Origin: an uncultured Oscillospiraceae bacterium
Lineage (GTDB): Bacteria > Bacillota > Clostridia > Oscillospirales > Oscillospiraceae
Length of the DNA stretch: 11,104 bases
Direction: 5' to 3'
NCBI GenBank assembly: GCA_934593275.1
Contig: CAKTQE010000065.1
Coordinates: 1 to 11,104, forward strand
The stretch's first letter is position 1; each line of letters opens with the position of its first letter. The notes beneath the pieces were generated by a model. That model was not told where the DNA came from and ran no database searches. It worked only from the letters and a program-made list of their open reading frames with translations. Below, one piece after another: positions 5,033-11,104 of this stretch. Position numbers and translations under genes: made by a program.

Positions 5033-6574
5033 ATGAAAAAAGTAATTTCCGTCCTGCTTGCAGTCCTGATGCTGATTGGAATGCTGAGCGGCTGCATGAA
5101 TAAAACCGATGTTCCCACTTCTGAGGACATCTCCCCTGCTCCCCAGGCAGAAAACGTTCCGGCAAAGAAAATCCGTATTGTCACCACCATCTTCCCGGAA
5201 TATGACTGGATCCGGGAGATTTTAGGGGACAAGGCTGGCAACGCAGAAATCACCATGCTGCTGGATAACGGCGTAGATTTGCACAGCTACCAGCCCACAG
5301 CAGATGACATCATCAAAATTTCCGACTGTGATCTGTTCATCTATGTCGGCGGTGCGTCTGATGGCTGGGTCGAGGATGCTTTGAAAAATGCGACCAACAA
5401 GGAAATGAAAGTCATCAACCTGCTGGAAGTGCTGAAAGATACCGTCAAGACTGAAGAAGCCGTTCCCGGTACGCAGGCAGAAGAAGGTCACAATCACGGA
5501 TACTCCAACTTTGCTGACAGTGATGTTCAGGATAGAACCTTGTCTGACTGGGACGGCGATTGGCAGTCTGTGTATCCCTACCTGCACGATGGCGTTCTGG
5601 ACGAGGTGATGGAGCGCAAGGCGGAAAACGGCAGCAAGACGGCAGAAGAATACCGTGCGTACTACAAGACCGGTTATAAGACGGATGTTTCGCAGATCAC
5701 CATCGACGCCAAAAATAATACAATGTGCTTTGTAACAAACGGCGTTGCAGCAAAAGCAACTTATGAATACAAGGGCTATCAGATCTACGACTACGCGTCC
5801 GGCAGCAGAGGAGTCCGTTACTTCTTTGAAGCCGCAAGTGGTGATGCTGACGCACCGAAATATGTTCAGTTCAGCGACCACGGTATTGGGCCGGGCAAAG
5901 CCGAACATTTCCACATCTATTTCGGCAATGACGGTTTTGACGCACTCTCTCAGGAAATGGATAACTGGCCTACATACTATCCGGTGGATATGAGCGGCGA
6001 GGACATCAAGGAAGATATGCTGGAGCATGAGGAAAAGGAATACGACGAGCATGTCTGGCTGTCTTTGAAGAACGCCGAAACGCTGGTCGGTGCCATTTCC
6101 GAGTCTTTGCAGGAGCTTGACCCCGATAACAAGGACACCTACGCCGCCAATACAGCCGCCTATGTTGAAAAGCTGTCTGCCCTAGATGCGGACTATCAGA
6201 CAGCCGTGGACGGTGCGACCTATAAGACCGTTCTGTTCGGCAACCGCTTTCCGTTCCGCTACCTGGTAGACGATTACGGTCTGAGCTACTACGCTGCCTT
6301 TGCGGGCTGCTCCGCCGAGAGTGAAGCCAGCTTTAAAACCGTTTCGTTCCTCGCTCAGAAGATGGACGAGTTGAATCTGCCCTGTGTGTTGACCATTGAG
6401 GGTAAGGATCACAGAATCGCTGAAACAGTTGTTGAAAATACGACAACAAAGGGCCAAAAAGTACTGACAATGGATTCCATGCAGTCCACGACCTCTAAAG
6501 ATGTGGAAAACGGCACGACCTATCTCTCCGTTATGGAGCAGAACCTCTCCGTGCTGAAGCAGGCTCTGGGTTAA
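5033..6574 (+). CDS. znuA: Zinc ABC transporter substrate-binding lipoprotein with an inserted ZinT domain
   Basis: A 513-residue lipoprotein that would capture zinc outside the membrane for ZnuBC. The signal peptide ends in the lipobox LSGC, with C21 as lipid anchor. Residues about 46-135 are the first lobe of a ZnuA/TroA fold (IRIVTTIFPEYDWIREILG, then H84 in VDLHSYQPT, a standard metal ligand). Residues about 153-335 are a complete ZinT/YodA domain: LSDWDGDWQSVYPYLHDGVLD (170-190) and the zinc ligands H283, H292 and H294 in SDHGIGPGKAEHFHIYFG. The ZnuA fold then resumes with DEHVWLSLKNA (H340, second ligand) and the second lobe to the C terminus. ZinT thus replaces the His-rich loop of ordinary ZnuA. 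The usual third His (H-x-AFGY) is FGNRFPFRY here. The start at 5033 follows GGAGG at 5019-5023; an upstream in-frame ATG at 4964 overlaps the RNA structure and would spoil the signal peptide. Confidence 0.93.
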   Translation: MKKVISVLLAVLMLIGMLSGCMNKTDVPTSEDISPAPQAENVPAKKIRIVTTIFPEYDWIREILGDKAGNAEITMLLDNGVDLHSYQPTADDIIKISDCDLFIYVGGASDGWVEDALKNATNKEMKVINLLEVLKDTVKTEEAVPGTQAEEGHNHGYSNFADSDVQDRTLSDWDGDWQSVYPYLHDGVLDEVMERKAENGSKTAEEYRAYYKTGYKTDVSQITIDAKNNTMCFVTNGVAAKATYEYKGYQIYDYASGSRGVRYFFEAASGDADAPKYVQFSDHGIGPGKAEHFHIYFGNDGFDALSQEMDNWPTYYPVDMSGEDIKEDMLEHEEKEYDEHVWLSLKNAETLVGAISESLQELDPDNKDTYAANTAAYVEKLSALDADYQTAVDGATYKTVLFGNRFPFRYLVDDYGLSYYAAFAGCSAESEASFKTVSFLAQKMDELNLPCVLTIEGKDHRIAETVVENTTTKGQKVLTMDSMQSTTSKDVENGTTYLSVMEQNLSVLKQALG

Positions 6575-6588
6575 TAGGAGGAACGTTT

Positions 6589-7299
6589 ATGGCTCAGCTC
6601 ACTTGTCAAAATCTCTGCGTCGGCTATGATGGAAGACCAGTCCTGCAAGGTCTCAATTTTGAGGTCTTTACAGGCGATTATCTCTGCATCGTAGGAGAAA
6701 ACGGCTCCGGCAAGAGTACACTTATGAAAACGCTTCTCAGCTTGCAGTCACCCATCAGCGGCAGAATTTTGACAGGTGACGGGCTGCGTAAAAACGAGAT
6801 CGGATATCTTCCTCAGCAGACGCAAGTGCAAAAGGACTTCCCGGCATCCGTGAGAGAAATCGTTCTCTCCGGGTGCCAGGCTCACATGGGTAGCCGCCCC
6901 TTTTACAGCAAAGAGGAAAAGCGGCTTGCCGAGGAAAGCATTCGGAAAATGGGAATAGACTCCCTGGCAAAGCGCAGCTATCGAACGCTGTCCGGCGGCC
7001 AACAGCAGCGTGTGCTGCTGGCTCGGGCGTTGTGCGCTACCCGGAAAATGTTGCTGCTGGACGAGCCTGTATCCGGGCTTGACCCCAAGGTGACGGTGGA
7101 TATGTACCGGCTGATCCATGCGTTGAATCGCAAGGATGGCATCACCATGATGATGATCTCTCACGATATTGCCGCCGCAGTTCAATACGCCAGCCATATT
7201 CTGCACATTGGAGATAGGATTTTCTTCGGTACCAAAGCAGAATATCTCCAAAGTCCCCAGGGGCGACTCTTTGCAGTAGAGAACGGTGGTGAGACATGA
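6589..7299 (+). CDS. znuC: Zinc ABC transporter ATP-binding protein
   Basis: A 236-residue cytoplasmic ATPase that powers zinc import through the ZnuB permease. All ABC motifs are intact: Walker A GENGSGKST (36-44), Q-loop LPQQ (74-77), signature LSGGQ (134-138), Walker B MLLLDEP (154-160) and the switch His in SHD (H192). Length is typical of ZnuC/MntB-type subunits. The ATG lies 14 bases after the znuA stop with AGGAGG between them, and the last bases overlap the permease start (ATGA at 7296-7299). The metal specificity is taken from the ZinT-ZnuA partner upstream; the ATPase alone would not separate zinc from manganese. Confidence 0.92.
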   Translation: MAQLTCQNLCVGYDGRPVLQGLNFEVFTGDYLCIVGENGSGKSTLMKTLLSLQSPISGRILTGDGLRKNEIGYLPQQTQVQKDFPASVREIVLSGCQAHMGSRPFYSKEEKRLAEESIRKMGIDSLAKRSYRTLSGGQQQRVLLARALCATRKMLLLDEPVSGLDPKVTVDMYRLIHALNRKDGITMMMISHDIAAAVQYASHILHIGDRIFFGTKAEYLQSPQGRLFAVENGGET

Positions 7300-8153
7300 T
7301 GACTGCAATTCTGGAAAAACTGGCCCACTATTGGGCTTACCCCTTTGTTCAATACGCCCTGATTGTCGGTGTACTGATTGCCCTTTGTTCCTCGCTATTG
7401 GGGGTGACGTTGGTCCTGAAACGGTTTTCCTTTATTGGAGACGGCCTTTCTCATGTAGCCTTTGGTGCTATGGCCATTGCCGGGGTGTTGGGGCTGACAA
7501 ATAACACGCCTTTCGTAATGCTGGTCACCATTGTCAGTGCGGTGCTGCTTCTGAAAACCGGACAGAATACCAAAATCCAGGGGGATGCCGCCGTGGCGAT
7601 GATTTCCGTTGGGGCACTGGCCCTGGGCTATTTGCTGATGAATCTGTTCTCCACATCCAGCAACCTTTCCGGTGACGTATGCAGCACTCTGTTTGGCTCC
7701 ACCTCTATTCTGACCCTTTCTAAGGAAGACGTGTGGCTCTGCATGGGAACATCCCTGCTGGTGGTGCTGGTATTTATCCTCTACTACCATAAAATCTTTG
7801 CGGTAACATTTGATGAGAACTTTTCCAAGGCCGTTGGGACTCCCGCAGAACGGTATAATCTATTGATTGCCGTGACGGTTGCCATTGTAATTGTGCTGGC
7901 AATGAATCTGGTGGGGTCTCTGCTGATTTCAGCGTTGGTGGTCTTCCCAGCCCTTTCTGCCATGCGCGTTTTCCAGAGCTTCCGGGCCGTGACAATTTGC
8001 TCCGCGGTGCTTTCTACCCTTTGCGCCGCATTGGGCATTCTGGTTGCGATTCTGGCAGGAACGCCGGTGGGTTCTACCATCGTTGCCGTAGACATTGCGT
8101 CCTTTTTCCTGTTCTACGGAATAGGCCGCCTGATTGGAGGAATTCGTGCATGA
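7296..8153 (+). CDS. znuB: Zinc ABC transporter permease (ABC-3 family)
   Basis: A 285-residue membrane protein of the ABC-3 family, forming the zinc channel as a probable homodimer. The family signature GDGLSHVAFGAMAIAG lies at residues 49-64, just after the first membrane helix. Hydrophobic segments continue through the protein, about eight in all, including PFVMLVTIVSAVLLL, DVWLCMGTSLLVVLVFILYY and the glycine-rich C-terminal helices. The stretch VTFDENFSKAVGTPAERYN is the usual cytoplasmic region that meets the ATPase. Its start overlaps the znuC stop (ATGA), and its own stop overlaps the next ATG, so three genes are translationally coupled. No defect is seen. Confidence 0.92.
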   Translation: MMTAILEKLAHYWAYPFVQYALIVGVLIALCSSLLGVTLVLKRFSFIGDGLSHVAFGAMAIAGVLGLTNNTPFVMLVTIVSAVLLLKTGQNTKIQGDAAVAMISVGALALGYLLMNLFSTSSNLSGDVCSTLFGSTSILTLSKEDVWLCMGTSLLVVLVFILYYHKIFAVTFDENFSKAVGTPAERYNLLIAVTVAIVIVLAMNLVGSLLISALVVFPALSAMRVFQSFRAVTICSAVLSTLCAALGILVAILAGTPVGSTIVAVDIASFFLFYGIGRLIGGIRA

Positions 8154-8689
8154 AACGATTGATCAGTTTTTTACTTGCCGCTGGGATGGCCCTCGGAATC
8201 ACCGCTTGCGGAACCCAGGTGCCGGAATCAGCTACTGCGGAATCGGCGGACCCAACCACAATCGCATCCGACCCCACCCCACTGCCCACCCTGCCCCTGG
8301 AAACAGCAGAAACCATTGAGGCAGAAACAACAATGGTAGACCTGACCGTTTTAAGCAGCACCATGGTCTATGCGGAGGTATTCGCCATGATGTCCTCACC
8401 GGAGGAGTATGTAGGGAAAACCGTCAAAATGCGGGGGATCTTCAGCCGAGGTCAGCTTTACGCCGGAGACGGAAGTCTGAACGATGGCGACATGGTGTTT
8501 GCCTGTGTCATCCAGGATGCCACCGCCTGCTGCGCGCAGGGCATTCCCTTTGACCTGGCCGGTGACTACAGCTATCCACAGGACTACCCAACGTTGGGAG
8601 ATACGATCACGGTGGTTGGAACCTTTGAAATCTATGAACAGAATGGATTGCAGTTTTGCAGACTTGGAAATGCTGAATTTGTACAGTGA
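8150..8689 (+). CDS. Small lipoprotein closing the zinc operon, possible OB-fold
   Basis: A 179-residue secreted lipoprotein. The signal peptide has a lipobox ITAC with C20 as anchor. Residues about 21-65 are a Thr/Pro/Glu-rich linker (low complexity, likely a tether through the wall). The folded part, about 74-179, contains YVGKTVKMRGIFS, then MVFACVIQDATACCAQGIPFDL and TITVVGTFEIYEQNGLQFCRL. This alternation of short beta strands looks like an OB-fold lipoprotein domain, but I cannot assign it to a named family. C119, C127, C128 and C170 could bind metal or form disulfides. The ATG overlaps the znuB stop (ATGA), which decides the start and ties it to zinc uptake; GGAGG at 8136-8140 serves as ribosome binding site. 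A role as an accessory zinc chaperone or sensor is inferred from location only. Confidence 0.75.
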   Translation: MKRLISFLLAAGMALGITACGTQVPESATAESADPTTIASDPTPLPTLPLETAETIEAETTMVDLTVLSSTMVYAEVFAMMSSPEEYVGKTVKMRGIFSRGQLYAGDGSLNDGDMVFACVIQDATACCAQGIPFDLAGDYSYPQDYPTLGDTITVVGTFEIYEQNGLQFCRLGNAEFVQ

Positions 8690-8738
8690 TCCGGTGTATT
8701 CCAAAGAATTCCAAAATCAAAAAGATGCACTGCACAAA

Positions 8739-8760
8739 ACAGGAGACAGCTTTCTCCTGT
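8739..8760. repeat. Perfect 8-bp hairpin downstream of the zinc operon
   Basis: ACAGGAGA (8739-8746) pairs with TCTCCTGT (8753-8760) around CAGCTT. On the plus strand no T run follows. On the minus strand TTTT follows, so if it terminates anything it would act on leftward transcripts. Confidence 0.45.
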
Positions 8761-8764
8761 GGAG

Positions 8765-8926
8765 CAGCCTTATATGTGATTTCTGTCCGACAGGCCGGAG
8801 ATTTCCCTAGACTTTTCTTCAGATTCTGCCTCACGACAGACACCCTTGGTGTTCAGCTATCCCTCTCCCACTACCGGACGGGTTTGGATCTTTCACTCAT
8901 TCAATTTTTGTCCATACTGGGCGCAC
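8765..8926 (-). mobile_element. Group II intron relic: 5' end of domain I only
   Basis: Read on the minus strand from 8926, the sequence begins GTGCGCCCAGTATGG, the GUGYG-type 5' end of bacterial group II introns. It continues through blocks I recognise from domain I of clostridial introns: GAGTGAAAGATCC, CCAAGGGTGTC, GTGAGGCAGAATCTGAAG and GACAGAAATCACATATAAGGC. Similarity fades near 8765. The rest of the ribozyme, including domains V and VI, and the reverse transcriptase/maturase gene are absent, so the element is dead. The intron's first base lies directly beside a terminator hairpin (8928-8972) that is upstream of it on this strand, the insertion habit of class C introns. The identification is by memory of the conserved domain I text and is good for 'group II intron', weaker for 'class C'. 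Confidence 0.7.
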
Positions 8927-8927
8927 T

Positions 8928-8972
8928 AAAAGGGCCACCTGACTTCATTTGAAACCAGGTGGCCCTTTTTTT
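8928..8972. terminator. Bidirectional Rho-independent terminator
   Basis: AAAAGGGCCACCTG (8928-8941) pairs with CAGGTGGCCCTTTT (8956-8969) around a 14-base loop; seven T follow CCC on the plus strand. On the minus strand the hairpin ends in TTTT just before the intron's first base. It could end the zinc operon transcript 240 bases past the last gene, and it is the likely original target of the intron. Confidence 0.85.
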
Positions 8973-9017
8973 GAATAATGAAATTCTATTTCCAATCCAT
9001 TGCTACGAAGAAGCATT

Positions 9018-9052
9018 AAAGCCCAGAAAGTCCAGTGTTTTACGGGCTTTTT
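9018..9052 (+). terminator. Weak terminator-like hairpin
   Basis: AAAGCCC (9018-9024) pairs with GGGCTTT (9044-9050) around a 19-base loop; two more T follow. The stem is short and no intact gene precedes it on either strand, so it is a low-confidence call. Confidence 0.35.
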
Positions 9053-9115
9053 GAACCCATGAAATTATTCCCACTCGCCAAAAGAAACCGATTCCTAAAC
9101 ATTTCTGTTTTGGCT

Positions 9116-9210
9116 ATTTGATTTCATTTGATTCCTATTGATTCGCATTATCCTTATCCGATGTGTTTTCTGAGTTTTTGCTATCAAAAAGCTATCAGAG
9201 TGTGCTATCA
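9116..9210. repeat. Helically phased TTGATT repeats and GCTATCA repeats
   Basis: TTGATT occurs at 9118-9123, 9128-9133 and 9138-9143, exactly 10 bases apart, inside a 10-base unit of the form ATTTGATTYC. Further right GCTATCA occurs at 9180-9186, 9191-9197 and 9204-9210. Such sets resemble protein-binding arrays (iterons or integrase arm sites), but no matching gene is present here. Confidence 0.6.
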
Positions 9211-9294
9211 CAGTGGAAAAAGTGTAATTTTCTGTATCTGTATTATACCAAGTTACCATTGAATGCGCAAGCTCTGTTTTCTAAAATCAAAAAA

Positions 9295-9965
9295 TTATTG
9301 ATTCTGGAAATCAAGCAGCCAATCCGCAATATCCACAATTTTTATCCCCTCATACTGGTACTCGTCATGCCGTGTGCGAGCAATCACCATTTTGGGGTAA
9401 GCGTCCTTGATTTGCAGCAGGGGCGAAACCTCCCTTGCAAAGGTCTTTTCGTCGCTGATATTATCGGAGACTTGAATATAGATTTTCTCGTTGCGTTTCA
9501 TTGCAATAAAATCAATTTCCTTTTTGTAGAGAACGCCCACATAAACCTCATAGCCCCGCCGTAGCAGTTCAATGGCCACAATGTTTTCCAAAATACGGCC
9601 ATAATCCATATTTTTCGTACCCAGCTTTGCATAGCGGAAGGTGTGGTCACTGAGATAGTATTTATCGTTGCTGGAAAGATACTTCTTGCCCTTAATGTCG
9701 TACCTACGGATTTTATAAAAGGCAAAGGCATTGCACAAATACTGTATATAGGCACTGACCGTCACATGGTTTGCTTTTTCCTTCAGGCTGCCGAAGGCAT
9801 TCGTTATATTTCTGGCAGAAGTCAGATTGGAGATATTATCCATCAGGAAATCCACCAGTCCGTCCATAAGCTGCATATTTCGGATTTTGTATTTCTGTCG
9901 AATATCCCGAACAATCAGCGTGTCAAATACATCCGCAATGTAATCAAGCTTTGCTTCCTGATCTT
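9295..9965 (-). pseudogene. AAA ATPase with DUF4143, C-terminal remnant
   Basis: The minus-strand frame is open from 9975 down to the stop at 9295. Its upper part reads DQEAKLDYIADVFDTLIVRDIRQKYKIRN, continuing into MQLMDGLVDFLMDNISNLTSARNI. The lower part has the DUF4143 core SDHTFRYAKLGTKNMDYGRILENIVAIELLRRGYEVYVG, followed by KKEIDFIAMKRNEKIYIQVS, a restriction-nuclease-like acidic/Lys pattern typical of this region. Whole relatives are ~400-residue proteins with an N-terminal AAA_14 ATPase domain. Here the Walker A and B half is entirely missing, and the frame meets DUF6061 sequence at about 9963-9970. An internal ATG at 9876 could start a 193-residue product, but I see no good ribosome binding site for it. 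I call it a 5'-deleted gene. Its usual role is unclear. Confidence 0.8.
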
Positions 9966-10169
9966 TACTATCAATTCAACATAAACACAGCCTGCGTAGA
10001 ATTGGTTTTTGACGATAGATGCCAGATTTCCATTGACTTCACCGCCGTTGAAAACGAAGTTGCCGATAACCGCTTTCAGCGGTCAGAGCTGGATTATCTG
10101 ATCTACAACGACCCGCTTGCTTATGCCGATCTGATTCTGAACAGCAAGCTGAACGTCCTGTTTGAATAA
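9966..10169 (+). pseudogene. DUF6061 protein fragment, N terminus lost at a junction
   Basis: About 67 residues are recognisable: NINTACVELVFDDRCQISID, then TAVENEVADNRFQRSELDYLIYNDPLAYADLILN. This matches, to my recollection, the small DUF6061 family common in Clostridia, with its (V)ENE(V/I)ADN..QRSELD.LIYNDP block. No ATG or ribosome binding site precedes it; the only in-frame candidate is a TTG at 9951, which lies inside the opposing ATPase remnant. The end (SKLNVLFE) is also shorter than I expect for the family. It is probably a fragment joined to the ATPase remnant by a deletion. Function of the family is unknown. Confidence 0.65.
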
Positions 10170-10185
10170 ACCGACATGAGCATAA

Positions 10186-10226
10186 ACAGCAGCGTCCCGG
10201 TTCATAATGATTGGGCCGCTGCTTGT
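10186..10226. terminator. Hairpin between the DUF6061 remnant and msrAB
   Basis: GCAGCG (10189-10194) pairs with CGCTGC (10217-10222), CCC (10196-10198) with GGG (10213-10215), and an outer ACA/TGT extends it with one bulge. It lies 20-60 bases past the msrAB stop on the minus strand, where the 3' side reads TGTTTATG. The T run is poor in both directions, so termination strength is uncertain. Confidence 0.5.
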
Positions 10227-10248
10227 TATATCATTGTATTTTGCGAAC

Positions 10249-11104
10249 TCATTCCTCGAACAGATACAGAAGATATCCGTAACCCTCTGCGTTCATCTTT
10301 GCGTAAGGCACAAAGCGCAGGGCCGCACTGTTGATACAGTAGCGCACGCCGTTGGGCGACTCCGGGTCGCCGGTAAACACGTGGCCGAGGTGGGAGTCTC
10401 CGGCGCGGCTTCTGACCTCCGTGCGGCGCATCCCGTGGCTCAGATCCTCTTTTTCCACTACGGCATGGCCCTCGATGGGCTTTGTAAAGGCAGGCCAGCC
10501 GCAGCCGCTCACGTACTTATCCGTGGAGGAAAAGAGCGGCTCGCCGGTGACGACATCCACATAGATGCCCTTTTCAAACTTATCCCAGAACTCGCCTGTG
10601 AAAGCGCGCTCCGTGCCGCTCTCCTGCGTAACACGGTACTGCTCCGCCGTCAGCTTGTCCCGGATGGATTCCGCCGCGGGCTTCTGATAGTCGCCCGGAT
10701 CGATGCGCAGCCGGGAAAACAGCTCCATCTCCGCGCGCGGGATGTGGCAGTAGCCGTTCGGGTTCTTTTCGAGGTAGTTCTGGTGGTACTCCTCGGCGGG
10801 GTAGTAGTTCTTGAGTGGGCCGATCTCCACGAAGAACTTTTCACTGCGTCCCCGCTCGATCTCCGCGATGCGCTCCACCGTTTCCTTCGCGCTTTCGTTG
10901 GTGTAATAGACACCGGTCTGATACTGGCTGCCCCGGTCGTTGCCCTGCCGGTTCTCCACCGTGGGGTCGATCACATAGAAGTAGGCTAGCAGCAGGGCGT
11001 CAAGACTCACCTGCCCGGGGTCATACACCACCCGCACGGTCTCCCGAAAGCCGGTCTCTCCCTTGCAGACGGTCTTGTAATCGGCGTCCGCCTCGCAGGT
11101 GCCG
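10249..11104 (-). CDS. msrAB: Methionine sulfoxide reductase A/B fusion (5' end off the right edge)
   Basis: A bifunctional repair enzyme that reduces both S- and R-methionine sulfoxide. The visible 284 residues begin inside MsrA ([30 protein letters not shown]), continue with the MsrA core [22 protein letters not shown] and [14 protein letters not shown], then a helical linker. MsrB starts near [24 protein letters not shown] and shows [32 protein letters not shown] and [11 protein letters not shown]. The catalytic cysteine is in [11 protein letters not shown]. The catalytic GCFWG Cys of MsrA lies beyond the window. The two CxxC pairs that bind zinc in some MsrB proteins are absent (YVDVVTGEP where YVCxxC is possible), as in many fused forms. 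An internal GTG at 11037 is not the start, because MsrA homology continues upstream to the window edge. GC content is visibly higher than in the neighbouring remnants. Confidence 0.95.
   Translation of the reverse strand, partial: GTCEADADYKTVCKGETGFRETVRVVYDPGQVSLDALLLAYFYVIDPTVENRQGNDRGSQYQTGVYYTNESAKETVERIAEIERGRSEKFFVEIGPLKNYYPAEEYHQNYLEKNPNGYCHIPRAEMELFSRLRIDPGDYQKPAAESIRDKLTAEQYRVTQESGTERAFTGEFWDKFEKGIYVDVVTGEPLFSSTDKYVSGCGWPAFTKPIEGHAVVEKEDLSHGMRRTEVRSRAGDSHLGHVFTGDPESPNGVRYCINSAALRFVPYAKMNAEGYGYLLYLFEE

Larger units (their letters stand above)
8973..9294. other. AT-rich intergenic region with short repeats, no gene seen
   Basis: No frame has a credible start and protein-like composition. 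It holds a weak hairpin with T tail (9018-9052), a second dyad GCCAAAA/TTTTGGC (9077-9114), three TTGATT motifs at exact 10-base spacing, and three GCTATCA motifs. The region separates the intron relic from the broken ATPase gene and is probably a residue of mobile DNA. Confidence 0.55.

Noticed and set aside
5222..6052. Minus-strand open frame of 276 codons
   Set aside because: It is antisense to the ZinT-ZnuA gene, whose domains and zinc ligands are unambiguous. No ribosome binding site or motif supports it.
9065..9076. TTATTCCCACTC, the reverse complement of a guaA-like 3' end used by some integrative elements as an attachment site
   Set aside because: The codons before it (SVSFGEWE) do not match the GMP synthase C terminus, and no guaA gene or integrase is present. 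A twelve-base match is too little.
10207..10989. Plus-strand open frame of 260 codons
   Set aside because: It is a shadow of msrAB on the opposite strand, caused by high third-position GC.

Overview
The window looks like a chromosomal segment of a gut-type Clostridia (Oscillospiraceae/Ruminococcaceae-like) genome of moderate to high GC. The evidence is strong AGGAGG ribosome binding sites, an AraC regulator of Firmicutes type, a DUF624 membrane protein, an ECF sigma/zf-HC2 pair, a DUF6061 remnant and a fused MsrA-MsrB. I cannot name the species from sequence alone.

Layout. (1) 1-2226: the 3' end of dapF, translationally coupled to a DUF624/YesL-type membrane protein and closed by a strong terminator, then a separately promoted AraC-family regulator with its own terminator. 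(2) 2227-2830: about 600 bases without a credible gene, holding two heptanucleotide tandem arrays and a cluster of small palindromes. (3) 2837-4007: an ECF sigma factor gene broken by an apparent single-base deletion, overlapping an intact gene for a zinc-finger membrane anti-sigma-like protein. (4) 4145-8689: a zinc-uptake locus with a good sigma-A promoter and a candidate operator. It encodes a Fur-family (probably Zur) regulator, a two-TM protein with a His/Cys-rich loop, a lipoprotein with a ZinT domain inserted inside a ZnuA fold, the ZnuC ATPase, the ZnuB permease and a small lipoprotein. A compact three-way-junction RNA followed by a U tract lies between the two-TM gene and znuA. (5) 8690-10170: a decayed accessory zone. 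It contains the 5' end of a group II intron on the minus strand abutting a terminator hairpin, helically phased short repeats, the C-terminal part of an AAA/DUF4143 ATPase, and a DUF6061 fragment fused end-on to it. (6) 10186-11104: a hairpin and a minus-strand methionine sulfoxide reductase A/B fusion that runs off the window.

How it works together. The zinc locus is the functional core. The regulator would sense zinc and shut the promoter, the lipoprotein captures zinc outside the membrane, ZnuB and ZnuC import it, and the two small flanking proteins probably assist in metal handling. The surrounding intergenic stretches are rich in repeats and gene relics, so the locus sits between zones of past insertion and deletion. 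The most distinctive items are the ZinT-in-ZnuA architecture, the structured RNA before znuA, and the terminator-linked intron relic.
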